From contig OX485809.1 in NCBI GenBank assembly GCA_950295325.1, positions 41,013,081 to 41,077,080 of the forward strand: DNA of 64,000 nt, in the 5' to 3' direction. Shown here one piece after another: positions 44,951-57,900 of this stretch. Below the pieces are notes generated by a model that saw only the letters and a list, made by a program, of their open reading frames with translations, did not search any database and was not told the DNA's origin. Source of the stretch: Polytrichum commune (lineage: Eukaryota > Streptophyta > Polytrichopsida > Polytrichales > Polytrichaceae). Each line of letters starts with the position of its first letter. Position 1 is the stretch's first letter. The translations under genes were made by a program, and so were the position numbers.

Positions 44951-46295
44951 CGCCAAAAATTTCAATCACAATCCTGAACACAATGATCACAGTAATCACG
45001 GCTCCTCCATCGCTTGCTCAATCCTCCTCCCAACACTCACATGAACTCAGCTCCTCACCAACCCACCTGCCTAACCCTCCTCAATCCTCAATCCTCCCCC
45101 ACCTTACGCAGGCCTCCGGAACACCATGCAAGGTGACTACTGCACCGCATGAGGCGAGGGAAGCAGGGCGACATGATTTGAATGATGATGATGAGAATGA
45201 TTTTATCACACCAACTAGACTGAAACCTCCTTCCAAAAATCTGCACAACCTGCACCACCGACGAAGGTAGCACAAGCCTCACCCAAGCTAACCACTTGAC
45301 TGACTTTCCCCTCCTCCTGCAATCGGAGGTGACGATTATGATGATGACTTAATCACACCAACTAGACTGATGAAAGCTTCCTCCAAAAATCTGGCCACCC
45401 TGCAACACCCAAGAAAGCTAGCGCATTGACTCGCCTAGCCCAACCCAAGCCAACCCAAGCTCCTTGACTAACTTCTCCAAGCCCTGCCACTCGGGAGGGT
45501 GGTGATGATGATCTCCCTCTGCGAAACGGCAGAGGGTTGAACTGTGGTCGTCAAATGATCTGGACAAGCAAGTCATCTACTTAAATCTAAGTAAAGCATC
45601 CCTTGTCTTGTTTGAATCCATCTATCTATCTAATCCTGTAACTTGATCACATGAGATGAGGAGGAACAAGGAAGCGAGGAATGGTAGGGAGAGAGAGAGA
45701 GAGAGTAGCACTAGTAGCGCCCAAGTTCTTATTAGTTATTGTATGTTATTGTCGTGTCGGTTGCTTCGCTGGCCTTTCCCCATGAACAGCCTCTTTGGCA
45801 TGATGTCTTCGCATGTCTTCCTTAGTTCTCCACTACGCCACGTGGCTCCTCCTCCTTCTTCTTCTTCTTCATCCACCCACATTCACCCCTTCTCTTGACC
45901 ACTAACTTAAGTTGCACTAAGCTTAAGGGCCGGTTCACATGAGGTCCCAAGTCCCACTCATGTTAGCAAGTCCCAACCCATTTGGATGATGATGAAAATG
46001 TAATGAACAAAATGTGAATTTTTCTGTCATTAAAGAATATGACATCAAGAATTAGAGAAATCATAAAACCTCAAATCAATCTAGTAGAGATGAGAATTGA
46101 TTCACACTCCACCCCATATAAATATTGATTCTCTCCAATCGCCTTGTTATTTCTTCATCCACAATGGTTGAAAGTTACTTACTAAACGTCACAAAAGCGC
46201 TTAGGATAACATAGCCCATCCCGCACCATCCCGCCATCATCCAAACACCCAAACTCGAGTTTCACCATCAATTGATGGTTGGTTCATACAAATCC
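44951..46295. other. Upstream of the kinase gene; no second gene
   Basis: Contains a GA microsatellite at 45689-45705 and CATCAT-rich stretches. A phrase with ACCAACTAGACTGA and CTTCCTCCAAAAATCTG-like sequence is repeated at about 45210 and 45357. At 45928 GGGCCGGTTCACATGAGG looks like the start of another inverted-repeat element whose other end I could not find. Open frames here are low-complexity read-throughs. Confidence 0.45.
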
Positions 46296-46668
46296 CAAGT
46301 CCACTACATTCTAGATAACAATGGGTTGGAGGTATTTGCATGTAGTTAAGCACAAGTTGTCATCCAACCACATTATGGCAGTCTACTAGGATGTGGAGGG
46401 CCGTGGACACGGGCCACTAGACTTCCATGTGCCCACTAAAGAATTCTAGGCCTACAAGTGCCCGTCACTAAAGGGTTAAGACCCGGTTGAAGACTCAAGA
46501 GAACCAATATTGGTCTAGAACTCCATCCTCGGTAACCAAGAGGAGAGGTTAGTGACTGGGCCCGTATTTGAGAAGATGGGAGTAGCTAGTTGGCACATAC
46601 ATTTGGACGAGTTTGTCCTTCTTCACACTAGATATGGTGGGTGAGTGGCCTACATGAAAACTCACCCT
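46296..46668. repeat. Copy of the 6363-7238 element ends
   Basis: The order AGATAACAATGGGTTGGAGG, TAGTTAAGCACAAG, CATCCAACCACATT and GTGGAGGGCC parallels 6390-6490, and the right part GGTGGGTGAGTGGCCTACATG matches the other end of that element. Its boundaries and target site are not clear. Confidence 0.5.
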
Positions 46669-46828
46669 ATGATGTCTATGTAACTTTCATCCATCATGAA
46701 TGAGTGGTCGTTCAGACTATGTAATAAAAACCAAGTTATGTTTAATTTGAGTATTAGATTGTTCATCCCTACTAGACTAATTTAAGGTTTCCAATGACAA
46801 TTTTCCTATCATATCATTTAAGAATAGT

Positions 46829-48690
46829 ACACTAAATATGATATTTAGTGTCACCAACACTAAATGTTAACCCAATATTATTTTTCATTCCTTGAATTTT
46901 TTGGGGGGGATTATAGATTTACAATGTTTCGATTACTGTCACTTACCAAGTGATCTTTCATCCAAATTTCAATCAACCATGACAATATTTCATCACAAGC
47001 TGCTGACAAGAGAAGGTAGGGATTTGGCCAATGCATGAACTCATCCATCATCCACGACAATATTTGTTCACTTATTCATAAGAAGCGTCATCCAAAAAGC
47101 TACCACAGTGACATAAAGTACCATATGACACTAATGCCCCCTTCCCACCTGACTTTAGCTAAGACCCAAAGTATTTCCTAAAAACCGGGTAAAGCTCCCT
47201 CGGTTATAGCGGAGGCATCCGGCTATCCCAATGCACCTACAAGAACTTGCTATGGAGATTTTCAAGTAGATTTTAATTAAGTAGCTTTCACACATGTTCA
47301 TTGTTTTATCTACCAAGCAATGACATGTTGAGTAGTTTTTGTTCCATCCCCAAATGCCTTACTACTCACCTATCTTACCATCGGTTTTTGTTAATTATGA
47401 AGCTCCTCGTGCCCTCATAGCTAAGACTAAAAAGCAACCAATCACAAGGACGGGAGCAGGGTTCGGGAGATTTTTGAGCTCAACCAGCTAAAATCCACCT
47501 CTTCACAACTTCTACCGGTTTTTTCACGATTTTACCGGTTGCAAACTTGTTCCCATTAATTTGGACCGGCCAAAATCCTATATTATTTTTCAAGTGCCGG
47601 CTAATTTCCTCTTCATTGTAATGACAACCGGCCAAAAAATTGGGCATTGATAAGGAAGCCGATTCTCCAATGTATCAAAATTATATCTACAAACAACATA
47701 TGTCCAAAGAACATATCAACGTACAACAATAATATGTAATGATATTAACATCCAACAACAATGATCAACAATTTATCCATAGCAGGAGTTGAACCTAAAA
47801 CAACCCATCAACCAGTTGATGGCCATGGATTTACTCTTCTATCATACCTAGGTCTTAAAACCTCATATTAGATTTGTGGCCATAGGATGATAAAAGAGTA
47901 ACCTAACATACCATACTATATACAAAAATGAAATTCATCAACTATTAGAGTCAAAATCAACAGTATCATCTTCACCTTCAAGAGGAAAACGCCCTGAAAG
48001 GTATCTTTGTGGATGTGAAAACAACCATCTAAACTTTGTAGAGTTCGTCCATAAAGCAATGGCTTCCATTAGTACGTTATCAAGATCACCACGAAGATCT
48101 TCCATAGACACACACATAATACATTCTAAACACTAGCCGTCAACAATGAAATGCAATAATGAAGCAAAAACTTTGCCTGTCCGGCATTCACCAAATCGCT
48201 ACAAGCCTACAACGAACATATAACCTAAACCCTAGAACCAGATGATATCCGGCCCTAGATGAATAAAACAAATGAAATCCGCCTATTTCACAATTCATCC
48301 GGGTAAAAATCCTCCTCCTCAAAATGGTTGCCGGTTGAAATCCGATTTGTTTTTAAAAGCACCGGTTTCACATCCTCCACTTTCCCAATCCAACCGGACT
48401 TTTCACAAAACCAACCGGCCGCCATTACACTAAATACCGGTTCTCCCCGGACATTGGATGGGAGGCGACGGTTTTAAAGCTCCTATATTTTTGCCTCATG
48501 TTTAGGTACTAATGAGAGGGTCGGTGCTTGAGGCTTCAAACCTCCACTTTGAAGCCATGCCACATCATTTGTCAACTAGACTCAGCACTAGATAATGTCG
48601 ATGGTGTGAAGGCCAGGTTGTTAGAACCAACTTTTAGTCTTAGCTAAAGTCAGGTGGGAAGGGGGCATAAATATGATATCTAGTGTGGCT
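46829..48690. mobile_element. ACTAAATATG repeat split by a nested element
   Basis: It starts with a near-perfect palindrome of 23 bp (ACACTAAATAT and its inverse around a central G). It runs to about 47134, is interrupted by the element at 47135-48667, and resumes as ATATGATATCTAGTGTGG. Removing the insertion and one TAA restores a junction reading CACTAAATATGATATCTAG, the same palindrome as at the left end. The interior resembles, in reverse, 6590-6965 (GCTTTTTGGATGAC, CTTATGAA). Confidence 0.7.
47135..48667. mobile_element. Harbinger-like element with perfect 31-bp ends, 1533 bp
   Basis: TGCCCCCTTCCCACCTGACT and its continuation to 47165 are repeated inverted without mismatch at 48637-48667. 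TAA flanks both ends (47132-47134 and 48668-48670). There is no transposase frame. The interior is dense in ACCGG and CCGGT, mainly toward both flanks. Perfect ends suggest a recent insertion; it sits inside the older repeat starting at 46829. Confidence 0.88.
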
Positions 48691-49904
48691 TTGAGGGTGT
48701 AGATTTAGTTTCAATTGTTGCATTTTCACATTTCCAATTGCCGAGTTTATGTAGACACCAGGAAGCTCTAGCCTACGCTGGGACTACTTGACAATGTGTT
48801 TGTCAGCTTCATGTAGACTATAGATATGGTGAATTAGACCAATGCCTAATTAGAATTGCATGATTTGAGTCGAATTGGAACTATCAATAAAATCCCACAA
48901 ATGGCTATGACCATTTTATTTATACATATATATATTCTGAGATTTTGACCACAACTAAAAGTATTTAAGTTTTAGGGAAACTATGTGCATGAATTAGCTT
49001 GCTTCTTGCAAAGTGAATTAAATCATAAGTCGAAAGAGGAGCCATGACTTGGAACTAACCAATCCAACTTCCATTGGAGGTGATAGAAGTTAGGTGACTT
49101 GAGCAAAATATCTTACCAATGCACCAAATTCTAGCAAGTGCAACTTCAAAAGTTGTTTGATGTTTTGCATTGTTAGGTTCAAAGTATATAAGAGCAATGC
49201 CCTTATCCAGGTACCGGCATAAATTTGAGCCCATTAACCTTATGTTGATCATGATTAATCATGATGCGACATAAGGTGTTATGCCTCCTTTGGGAGGCGG
49301 GCTCTGGGCTAGGCTCAATAAGTAAATACTCCAAAATTTCAAACATGTTCGAATATATATTATTCGCACGAACTACTTGGAATGCTCCATTCTTTTTGGA
49401 CTATGCCACACATGGTACCGATACCAAGAGAGAACGAAGAAGGCGTTGATAAAAATCAACAGTTGTGTGAAAAAGGTTTCAGTTGTTTGCACTTAGTGTA
49501 GAAAGGAGGGGAATTTTTATTTACTTTTCTAAAAAAGCAAACACCAAGGTACACAAGATACTTGAAATAATATGGAGATAAGATCAAATCAAAGTCAACC
49601 TTCAAGCTTGTAGGTGCAACAACATCACACAATATTATGCGGGATATTTCAAACCAATTGGAGGAAATAAACATGACATGTCAATGTGGGTGTGGTTGGT
49701 CCCCACATGATATGTTGTCTATTGCCTCTAGTTTGAGACAAGTGGAAAATATTGGTTTGGCAAAGGACCCACAATCACTAGTTTGGAAGGACACATGTAC
49801 AATTACCATCTACTTTTATGGTCCAAGGCTTCAATCCTTCAACCAATCACAATGCATGTGATATAGTGGTCGGTCAGTCGGTCAAACCTCAAGGCTAGTA
49901 GGGG
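48691..49904. other. Intergenic, no gene seen
   Basis: AT-rich sequence without a recognised gene. Frames of 62-74 codons at 49055-49861 on both strands have no domain. Confidence 0.5.
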
Positions 49905-50600
49905 ATTTACACTATAAAAAAAAATGTATTGAGTGTCACCAATTCCGTTGGTCTTGCTCCATAATAATTGTGAACCGCCTGTGTAATGTCACCAACACTA
50001 AATGTGAATTTAACATTCTTTGTCATTTATTGTAAAAATAAGATAAAACTCGGGCACTACATATTCACCATCTTGCAATTACTATCACTTGCTAAGTGAA
50101 TTTTCATCCAGATTTCAATCGTCCATGACAATATTTCAATTCATAAATGTTTCACTGCAGGACCTACCAAACTTTGCTTCACTGATTAACATGGATATCA
50201 TCCAAATTCAATCATCCATGACAATACTTGTAAGCTTATGGATAAGACGTGTCATGAGTGACCTAAAATACCATATGACACACTAAATATGCTATTTAGT
50301 GTTTGATTATATTTGGTGTTGTTACCACCCTACCTTACTCAACACTAATTTTCAATTCCTTCACAATTAGTGTTAGACATAGATTTGCCGCTACCTTCCC
50401 TATTGCCACCTCCCTTATTACATCCTTTTTTTCATATCCTTACTATCACTAAATTCAAACATGTAACTTCCACATGCAACCATAGTTGATATGTAGTGTT
50501 TGAGTTAACATTTAATGTTACTTACTTTCATAGTATTATTGATTTTTAGTGTATGTGTTTGTATTTAGTGTATCAAACACTAAATATCCTATTTAGTGTA
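49905..50600. repeat. ACTAAATATG repeat family copies
   Basis: The palindrome core CACTAAATAT-N-CTATTTAGTGT occurs at 50279-50301 and again at 50578-50600. The preceding stretch (AGTGTCACCAA at about 49932, CATTTTGCCA-like and ATTTCAATCGTCCATGACAA segments) parallels the copies at 6590 and 46829. At least two overlapping or tandem members are present. Confidence 0.55.
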
Positions 50601-51354
50601 GTGGTAGTGTAGTAGCAATAGTTAGGGGTAGGTTTGCACGTGTTGTAGCCACCGGCACTCATGATTTAGCCATTTATGAGCTACTCAGAAAGAATGTAAT
50701 ACATATTGCAATCATGCACTCTTCATGGTGCCAATTCAAGTGCAACTTGGAAGTCAAAGGAGGCTAAACTTAAATAGGCTCAATTCATGTATGGTTTAGT
50801 TTCAAGTGCAATTTGATCGTACTTTTCAAGTTCCTCAATTTAATCTTAGTGTTCCATACAATATGGCATCCAAATAGGTACTATAGTTTTTCATCATGTC
50901 TTTGTGACCATCTGAAAAATGTCCTATATTATGTGAGACGAAGGCTATATTATGGTTGAGCAATGTGCGTTCATTCATGTGGGCCATGAGAATGTAACCA
51001 CGGGATGCTCCAACTTAGTGTAGGTTCAAACTTAATATGAGTCTTCTTTCAGTAGGTTGGGCCATCCCATGGTTATGTCCCCAGGGCCCACATGAACAAA
51101 CACACACTGCTTAGTGATGTGATGGGAGTAAAAAGTTGTTGAGATTGTTAGAAGTGGCATAGCACGACTTTAATTGATAACGCATATTTAATTGCTCAAG
51201 TAACAACAAACGTATGTAGATCATCAAGTAATATAAGAAAAACACGAGCTCAGTACAATGGAATGTTCGCCTTCAATTCGGTGTTATATTTGATACAAGA
51301 TAATAGCTCATGCAAGGATTTTGAGTTTCTCTTCTTCTTCTTCTTCTCCTCTTA
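50601..51354. other. Intergenic, no gene seen
   Basis: No gene or element recognised. CCATGTGGGCC-like phrases occur in inverted orientation near 50978 and 51089. A CTT-rich stretch lies at 51330-51349, just before the next element. Confidence 0.45.
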
Positions 51355-51902
51355 GGGCCAAGTTCCATGTGCCGGTCCCGGTCCGTTTTTTAAATGGGTG
51401 AGAAACGGGTGACATCATCCAAAAAATGGGTGATGTCACCCATTTTATGGAGGGGTACTTCTATGTGGGGTGCCGGTTTATTTCGATTTCCTACTTTCTA
51501 ACTAAATTTGGTGAGTGATAAGACATGACACTTTATGAAGGTCACCGGCAATGAAGGTCACCTAGATTCTAAAAACATCATAAAATACATGTTCCCTAGG
51601 AGTACTCCTCAAAAGAAGGGATTAGAAGAACAAAGTGGCCTTTAGTATCCAAGGGTGTACCCTAGGTGACCGGACGATCCGGTCACCGGAGCTTTCTAAC
51701 CGGCACATGTCCTTCTCGTTACCGTTAGGACCGCCGGTCCTTTGGCACCCGTTCTTGCACAACACAAAATGTGGGACACCCATCCATGGGGGGCACCGGT
51801 CCTTGGGTGAGAAGGATGGGCACATGGCACCACCCTCTTTTCACCGGCCCACCCATTTATTTTGAAAAAAACGGACCGGGACCGGCACATGGAACTTGGC
51901 CC
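51355..51902. mobile_element. Harbinger-like MITE with near-perfect 37-bp ends, 548 bp
   Basis: The first 37 bases (GGGCCAAGTTCCATGTGCCG, then GTCCCGGTCCGTTTTTT) are repeated inverted at the right end (AAAAAACGGACC, CATGGAACTTGGCCC). TTA flanks both sides (51352-51354 and 51903-51905). The interior contains many CCGG motifs, and GGGTGAGAAAC, GGGTGACATCATCC and GTGATGTCACCC near the left end. The overlapping frames of 64-76 codons are incidental. Confidence 0.9.
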
Positions 51903-51905
51903 TTA

Positions 51906-52786
51906 GTGCCACGCACTATTTGGTAATGTTGTAACCTCACTTTTTACCAACGAAAATAGAATAGGCTCTATGGACATCACACAACATAAAAGACTTTAGT
52001 TGGGAAAACCTTGTAATCTTAGCAAAAGGCTATAGCGCTTCATACCTCCAAATAGGAAGTGACACAATCGCCACACACGATGTACTTGTGGACAACATTT
52101 CGAAAACCGCTTTTATGCACATGATGAGTTATTTAGTCGAAGTCCCACAAAGCGGGGCAAGTGGGCCGAGAAAGGGAGTGGAGTTAACTTATAAAGGGCG
52201 AACAAAATATCCATAATAGAGGAATGTCAATCGACCCACTATATATGTAGCCGTTCTCGAGCATATATATACTATGTGTCGAGAGAGTGATAGTTATAGT
52301 TAGGGCTTTCGAGCCCCTAAAGTAGTAGTACATTACATGAATTGTTTCCACTTTTGAGCCGTTTTGTAGGCTCCCCTTGGATCATGCGCTAGCTAGGGTG
52401 CCCTACCCATATCCACCCTCCTAGTGGATGAACTTTGGGGATGTCTTAACTCACATCCATTTTATAACTGAAGACGAGCCGCTAAAAACACAGTGGATTG
52501 ATTCCCCCACCATATAACTTGACGAGCCCGTTAAAATTGGGTTTTAATGACCAAATTAAAGCGTGGCCCTCCATGACTGACTAGGCCTGATGCCGTGGTA
52601 ATATACTCGAAGAACCTTGTGTTATCCCATCCCTAAAAGGTCAAGCCTAGCTAGGCACCCAACTCAACATTGTGGGCAGCATCCGGGGATGTTTTTGGGC
52701 ATAATCCTTCGAAACCCTAGTATTTTGAAGTCCAACCGGTTACATGTTGAAATCTTTCTTAAAATTAGTGCTGCTGCTGGCCACTA
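51906..52786. other. Intergenic, no gene seen
   Basis: No gene recognised. The stretch 52070-52520 has the look of retroelement-derived sequence (for example near GACGAGCCG and CTTGACGAGCCCG) but has no coding motif or identifiable LTR. Confidence 0.4.
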
Positions 52787-53440
52787 CAGTAAACACCCGC
52801 TAAAGTACGCACCCGTTTAAGTATGCATCCCGCTTAAGTGTGCAAATTTTTCGACAAAAATTGAGGTTCATATTCTATTGTTTGAACATGTCATGCAGCG
52901 TCATTTGTCGTGAATGCATGAATGTTTTATGCTTGACATTCATTGTCAATTTGTTGACGTTTCGTTGAAAAGTCTCAAACGATCGTCGCAGTTCATCATA
53001 CATTTGTCCAAACTTCCGTTTGAACATCGGAGGGAAGCAGTTGGATGTCGACGTCAAGGATAGCAGAGCTTCAAAGCCTTAATTTGAAGTCAGTAGCACT
53101 TTCGGATTCAAACAAATGTCTCGATAGGTTGGATTTCGTCATCGATAGGTGGTTCTTCTTCGATTCACATCGTTTCCATAACTTTCCGGATGGCACCTCC
53201 ACTGATCTCATTCTCCCGCCCCAGCGCCCGCTTGCTCGGCACATTCGGCTTGCTCAACTTTGTAATGATTTCACATCGTTGGGCTTCGGTCAAGCAGGTT
53301 GCCTCAAGTTTCATATGTTTCCCGTTGTAATCCATCGAATTACAGGGTCTAGAAAACGATATGAATAAAGTATGCACCTACCAACTAAGTGTGCACCAAC
53401 GGCTTCGGTTCAAAGTGCCTACTTAACCATGAGAACGCTG
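52787..53440 (-). mobile_element. Internally deleted pogo/Tc1-mariner-like element, 654 bp
   Basis: CAGTAAACACC at the left and CAGCGTTCTCA (right end, minus strand) begin with CAG, and both ends share TAAGTAGGCAC- or TAAAGTACGCAC-like blocks further in. Each end is flanked by TA (52785-52786 and 53441-53442), as in Tc1/mariner and pogo elements. The minus strand near 53290-53170 encodes LTEAQRCEIITKLSKPN and PSKRALGRE with GAIRKV, the helix-turn-helix (CENP-B N-terminal-like) domain of pogo-type transposases, cut off by a stop. At 52875-52900 the same strand has RQMTLHDMFKQ, close to a PCNA-binding Q-x2-L-x2-F/M-F motif. The DDE core is missing between them. Confidence 0.72.
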
Positions 53441-53442
53441 TA

Positions 53443-54686
53443 CTTCTTGGATAATAATAGTAATGGGGGGTGTAATCTATAGGTTATGCCACATACACAT
53501 GTACTCCACATAGTGATAAAGTAGATGGGTAGATCAAACGGTTACTTATTCTGACTAACCATGTTCTCCTAGAATATGAAAGATGCGATTAGGACAAGAT
53601 GGTTAGCAAATGCAAATCGACGCCATAGCCACTTTCCCTGTAATTTTTGAAGCTCGTATGAATCTTTTCAAAGTTCATTTTCAAAGGGAGGATGTTTGTG
53701 CTCATTGAATGGTCATATAGCAAGCATATAGCCTCTATCTCACAGAGCCTACCGCACTCTGCCACTCTAAAGAATTAGCTAGTTTGAGACCATCCTGATA
53801 TACTTTTAGTCCCATTAGCCTTTTCGGCTCCCCGGACTTTAAAATGAATTTCGTTGCCGCAGTCTTGCATATAACTTATAAGTAGGCATTTTGGTCAGAG
53901 CCACAGCAAGTATATGCCACTCACTCCACAATAATTTTAAGGATAAATTTACCCAGTCCCATTAGCAGCCAGATCTTCATGTTCTTGGCTTTGTATTTTT
54001 AGCCACCCCGTTGGATCATATTGAGTCATTTTAGGTGCTTCAGTTTTAGGCACCTCATGTATCCAACTTATAAGGGCCAAGATGGACATAATAGTGGCCT
54101 TATTTAACAGCTAATTTGAAAATTGTACCACAATATTATTGGGGATCGTCTACTATACAATGGACATCGTGGTGGTGGTGGTGGTGGTCATTGTCCAACT
54201 ATTCTCAGTGTGTATGCTTGACAAACGTCATTTGACATTCAACATCAAATCTCAAGTATGACGTGACGTTTTCAAAAACAACAATGAATGTCAATTGGCA
54301 TCAACATTTTCTTCTAAAACGTCACCTCAATGTCATATGCCTAGTAGTACGTGTCATTTCAATTTTGTAAAGTGTCAATTGACGTGTGGTTTTATTCTTC
54401 ACAAGTCATACTACATGTCAAAATCTAAATTGTGCATGCCAATTGACGTGCATGTTACTTTTGTGCAAGTTTTTGCGTGTCAAATATCAAAAACTTGCAA
54501 AAACTTTGTCAAAAATACACACTGACTGTTCTTCGTTGTTGTCCACCGTTGTTCACCATAGTTCACTGATTTATAAAGTTGGGGGAACCACAAGTGCAAT
54601 GGACCACGATAGCATAGGTCAAACCCATTATGATTCATATTAGTATGCGTCGCATTGATATGGTTATGGCATTACTAAGTTAACTA
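53443..54686. other. Intergenic, no gene seen
   Basis: No gene seen. A GGT/GTG trinucleotide run lies at 54169-54187. Around 54220-54480 TTGACGTG- and GACGTGACG-like words recur, which may be chance or a decayed short repeat. Confidence 0.45.
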
Positions 54687-54906
54687 CGCTAAATATGATA
54701 TTTAGTGTCACTTACATTTTATGATTACGCAATGCTACATCTATTTATTGTATATCTCATAATTTATCAACAAATGTTAAATTGGTTGCTTGGACATTAT
54801 AGAACATTAACAAATTTACTTGGTAAAACATTACATCAATAGTAAGAAGATATAGCATCGCGTAAATCCAAACAATAAGTGACATTAAATATCATATTTA
54901 GTGTAA
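54687..54906. mobile_element. Short MITE with ACTAAATATG ends
   Basis: The left end GCTAAATATGATATTTAGTG with TCACTTA after it is inverted at the right end (ATTAAATATCATATTTAGTG preceded by TAAGTGAC). The similarity continues imperfectly inward for about 60 bp (ACGCAATGCTACATCT against AGATATAGCATCGCGT). It is about 220 bp long and non-coding, a member of the palindrome-ended family also seen at 6590, 46829 and 49905. Confidence 0.7.
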
Positions 54907-57900
54907 GTGTATTAGATTACAAGAATTTGTATTTTTTTAATACCACGGGATCCAAATAGGATGCCCAAACTATCCACAAATGTGAGTGCCTCTCAAAAGT
55001 TTGCTCAACGTATGTTTTTATCAAAACCCCTAATTTGTAGCACTTGATTGCAACGTGGTGGCAAACCCACAAATGTTGTTGCTGCTAGAAGTCGGATTTG
55101 GCACCAAATTTTCAAATATGAATAGGTGCATATGAGCCCAACTTAAGCAACGAAAGCCACCTATGTTACCTAAATGAATGACCCTTAGTTAGGCAACCCC
55201 TATGCCATATCACATGGCATATAATGTGCCATGTGGATAAATGGGCGTGCATGCATCCAAGATAATAGTAACTAGCCACAAGGCCTATTCAAACCTTACT
55301 ATCTCTCCTAATGTTGCACTCATGGATCATTTTTGTGATCTTTGCGCACCCATCATTGTGGTCAAAGAAATGGAAATGAGTTTCTATGTCTCCCAAACAA
55401 CTCATAATGTTAAAGACTCTAAATTGCAAAGTGACCTCCACATGGTAAGCATGTACAACCCGCACTTAAACCATGAATACTTACTCTACTTAGGGCCTAA
55501 CCACACATGTGGGCTCCAAGCCGGAAAAAGGTAATAAACCCTACAATGTGCTTAACATGGCTCAAAATTGTTGTTATGGGTTGGCCATGATTTGACCTTG
55601 ACAAGCGCTACACTTGGGTGCACAAATCAAAACATCATGGTCAACAACTTGTTAGGATGCTTGTTTTAAAATTAATTTAGCTTCAATGTAGTGGGCAAAG
55701 GAATGAAATCACAACTACATCCTCTAGTCATCCATATAACTCTTTTGAAAAGCAAATGCTTCACAATGATGGCACCAATAAGTCTTTGATCGCTTGCAAG
55801 GGATGGGTGTTGCATTTGGTGGAAATGGTAGGCTACATGGGGAGGTTGGGGTTGGTTGGGCAAGATGTTGTACATGCTTGAGGTATAAAAAAGCAACAAC
55901 ATGGGCAACATGACCTATGCATTGCTAATGATGGATCCTGTGAATTTTGCTCTCTTGATTGTGGCTAAGTTATTATGTTCTTGTCTTTGTTTGTTTGATG
56001 CACAAGTTTAGTTACGTGCTATGAATGGAAAGAAAACAAATACAATAACTTTCTCAATGGAAAGTGAAAGTTGATTGTCATGTAATGAGAACCAATGTAT
56101 TTTGTATATGTAGTGGAGGCATTTATCACATCAAATTGAAAAGCTTAGCACAAATACATGAGTCCATTTTCTAGCCTATCATAAGTATTTTTGCATTTGT
56201 TTTTCTCTATAAGTTTCTTGTATATAGGGGGTTCTATTCCATAGCCACCCATGCACGTCATTCAAGTTTCCAATAGAAGAGTCCACCCCTGAGGCTCTAT
56301 CATGGTAGGTGTGGTTGCCAAGCTTCGAGGCCAAGTCCACATGGCTGGACAAGCCAACCTGCTCTAGAGTTGACAAGGGAATGGGTATGTGCCTGGTGGA
56401 GGGTGTAGGCCTTACATGTGCAGCTAGCCCCTGAGAAGATGAATATGTAACCTTAAGGTACTTTTAGCACCTTACATGACATGTTCCTTGCGCCAACCAA
56501 CATGGTCACTTAGTTGTATAATGTTAAGTATTTATTTAGTTAAGAAATAAACGTATATGCACGTATGATAACCACAACTAGATAAAGGGAGCGTCATTTT
56601 TCAATATGGTTGTTGCAAATGTTTCATCTTAGAATTGCTAATGGAATATGAGTTTCATTGTGTAATTCTAACTGGTAAAAGTTACAAAATGTGCATAATG
56701 AACCAAATAACACCCACGTGCCTTAAGGTATGTAGTCCTAAAGTGGTATGAATGGGTTCCAACATATAATCAGATGTTGAAGTTTGAAATGTAGATATCT
56801 TAAAGAAAACAATTTTCAGATTATCTATGAGCGCTACTACAAGAATTCATAAGATATTCACTTTCATTCAAAGAATAGCAAGACAACTCTCGTGCTTCTC
56901 AATTGGATTTGCTAATTTGTTCATGTAGGTTTTCATAATTTGTCAAACCTTTGCATATGTTGGAATGTTGGAAGTGTCCACTTTAGGCATATATATCTAC
57001 CTTAATGAGAGTAATGAATAGGTCTTTCAAGGCCCATCTCATTGCACATTTGTGTTGGGGTAGCTCCTTGGTCAGCACACTCATATGGAATGGAACCTTG
57101 TTCGATCTTAGTATAGCAATCTATCCTTGAGGTTGACATGAGGAGGGTGTGATCACCCCCTTCAACCTCAAGGTTCATTGCTATAGGTGGATTTGTTTTC
57201 ATAGCTGTTGTATTTGGGAGTGAATATCTTTGAGTTTTTATTTAACATTGTTAACATTATGAATTCCTTTAATTTGGAGTGTATATCAAGTTTAAAAATG
57301 ACTTTAAGCATACATTCATATTCACATGTCACTCTGGTTAGCATCACCATCTTAGAAGACCCTATGTTCGATTCCTTATACATCCATGTTGTGAGCTTGG
57401 AGTATTAACCTAGTATTCCCACATGGCCTCACAAATGGGAACCCCATGGCATTACTCCCAACTCTCAACATGGTTGTTAATTAATTTTTCTTCACTGAGG
57501 GGAACACAAGTGCAATCAGGTTGATTTTCCAAATAGGTGGCCTCTTTATCCATGGGTTTTAAGCATATATTAGGGGAAATTTTCTCATGGGCACCATTTT
57601 TGGGCAACAATATTTTCCTCGAGTAGACAAAAAAATATTGAGGGTGCCTATCCTACCTTGAAAAAAAAAACTATGTACACAAAAAAAAGTTTCGGCATGT
57701 GTCCCTAAATTTTTCGTTGCAGCCATACAACCACTGACATACAACCCATGTTTCATGAGCAAGCTCAGATGAGCCTGCTCATGTTCTAGCATTTTTCAGA
57801 CGATTGTTACGCTCAAAAGATCATGGTCACCAAAGATTGTTGTAACACTTTACAATGAGGGGATGAAAACCTACAGATCACAACCAAAAGATAGAGTTGA

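Noticed and set aside
45656-45898. 80-codon plus-strand frame upstream of the kinase gene
   Set aside because: It is low-complexity translation of GA and CTT microsatellites with no domain.
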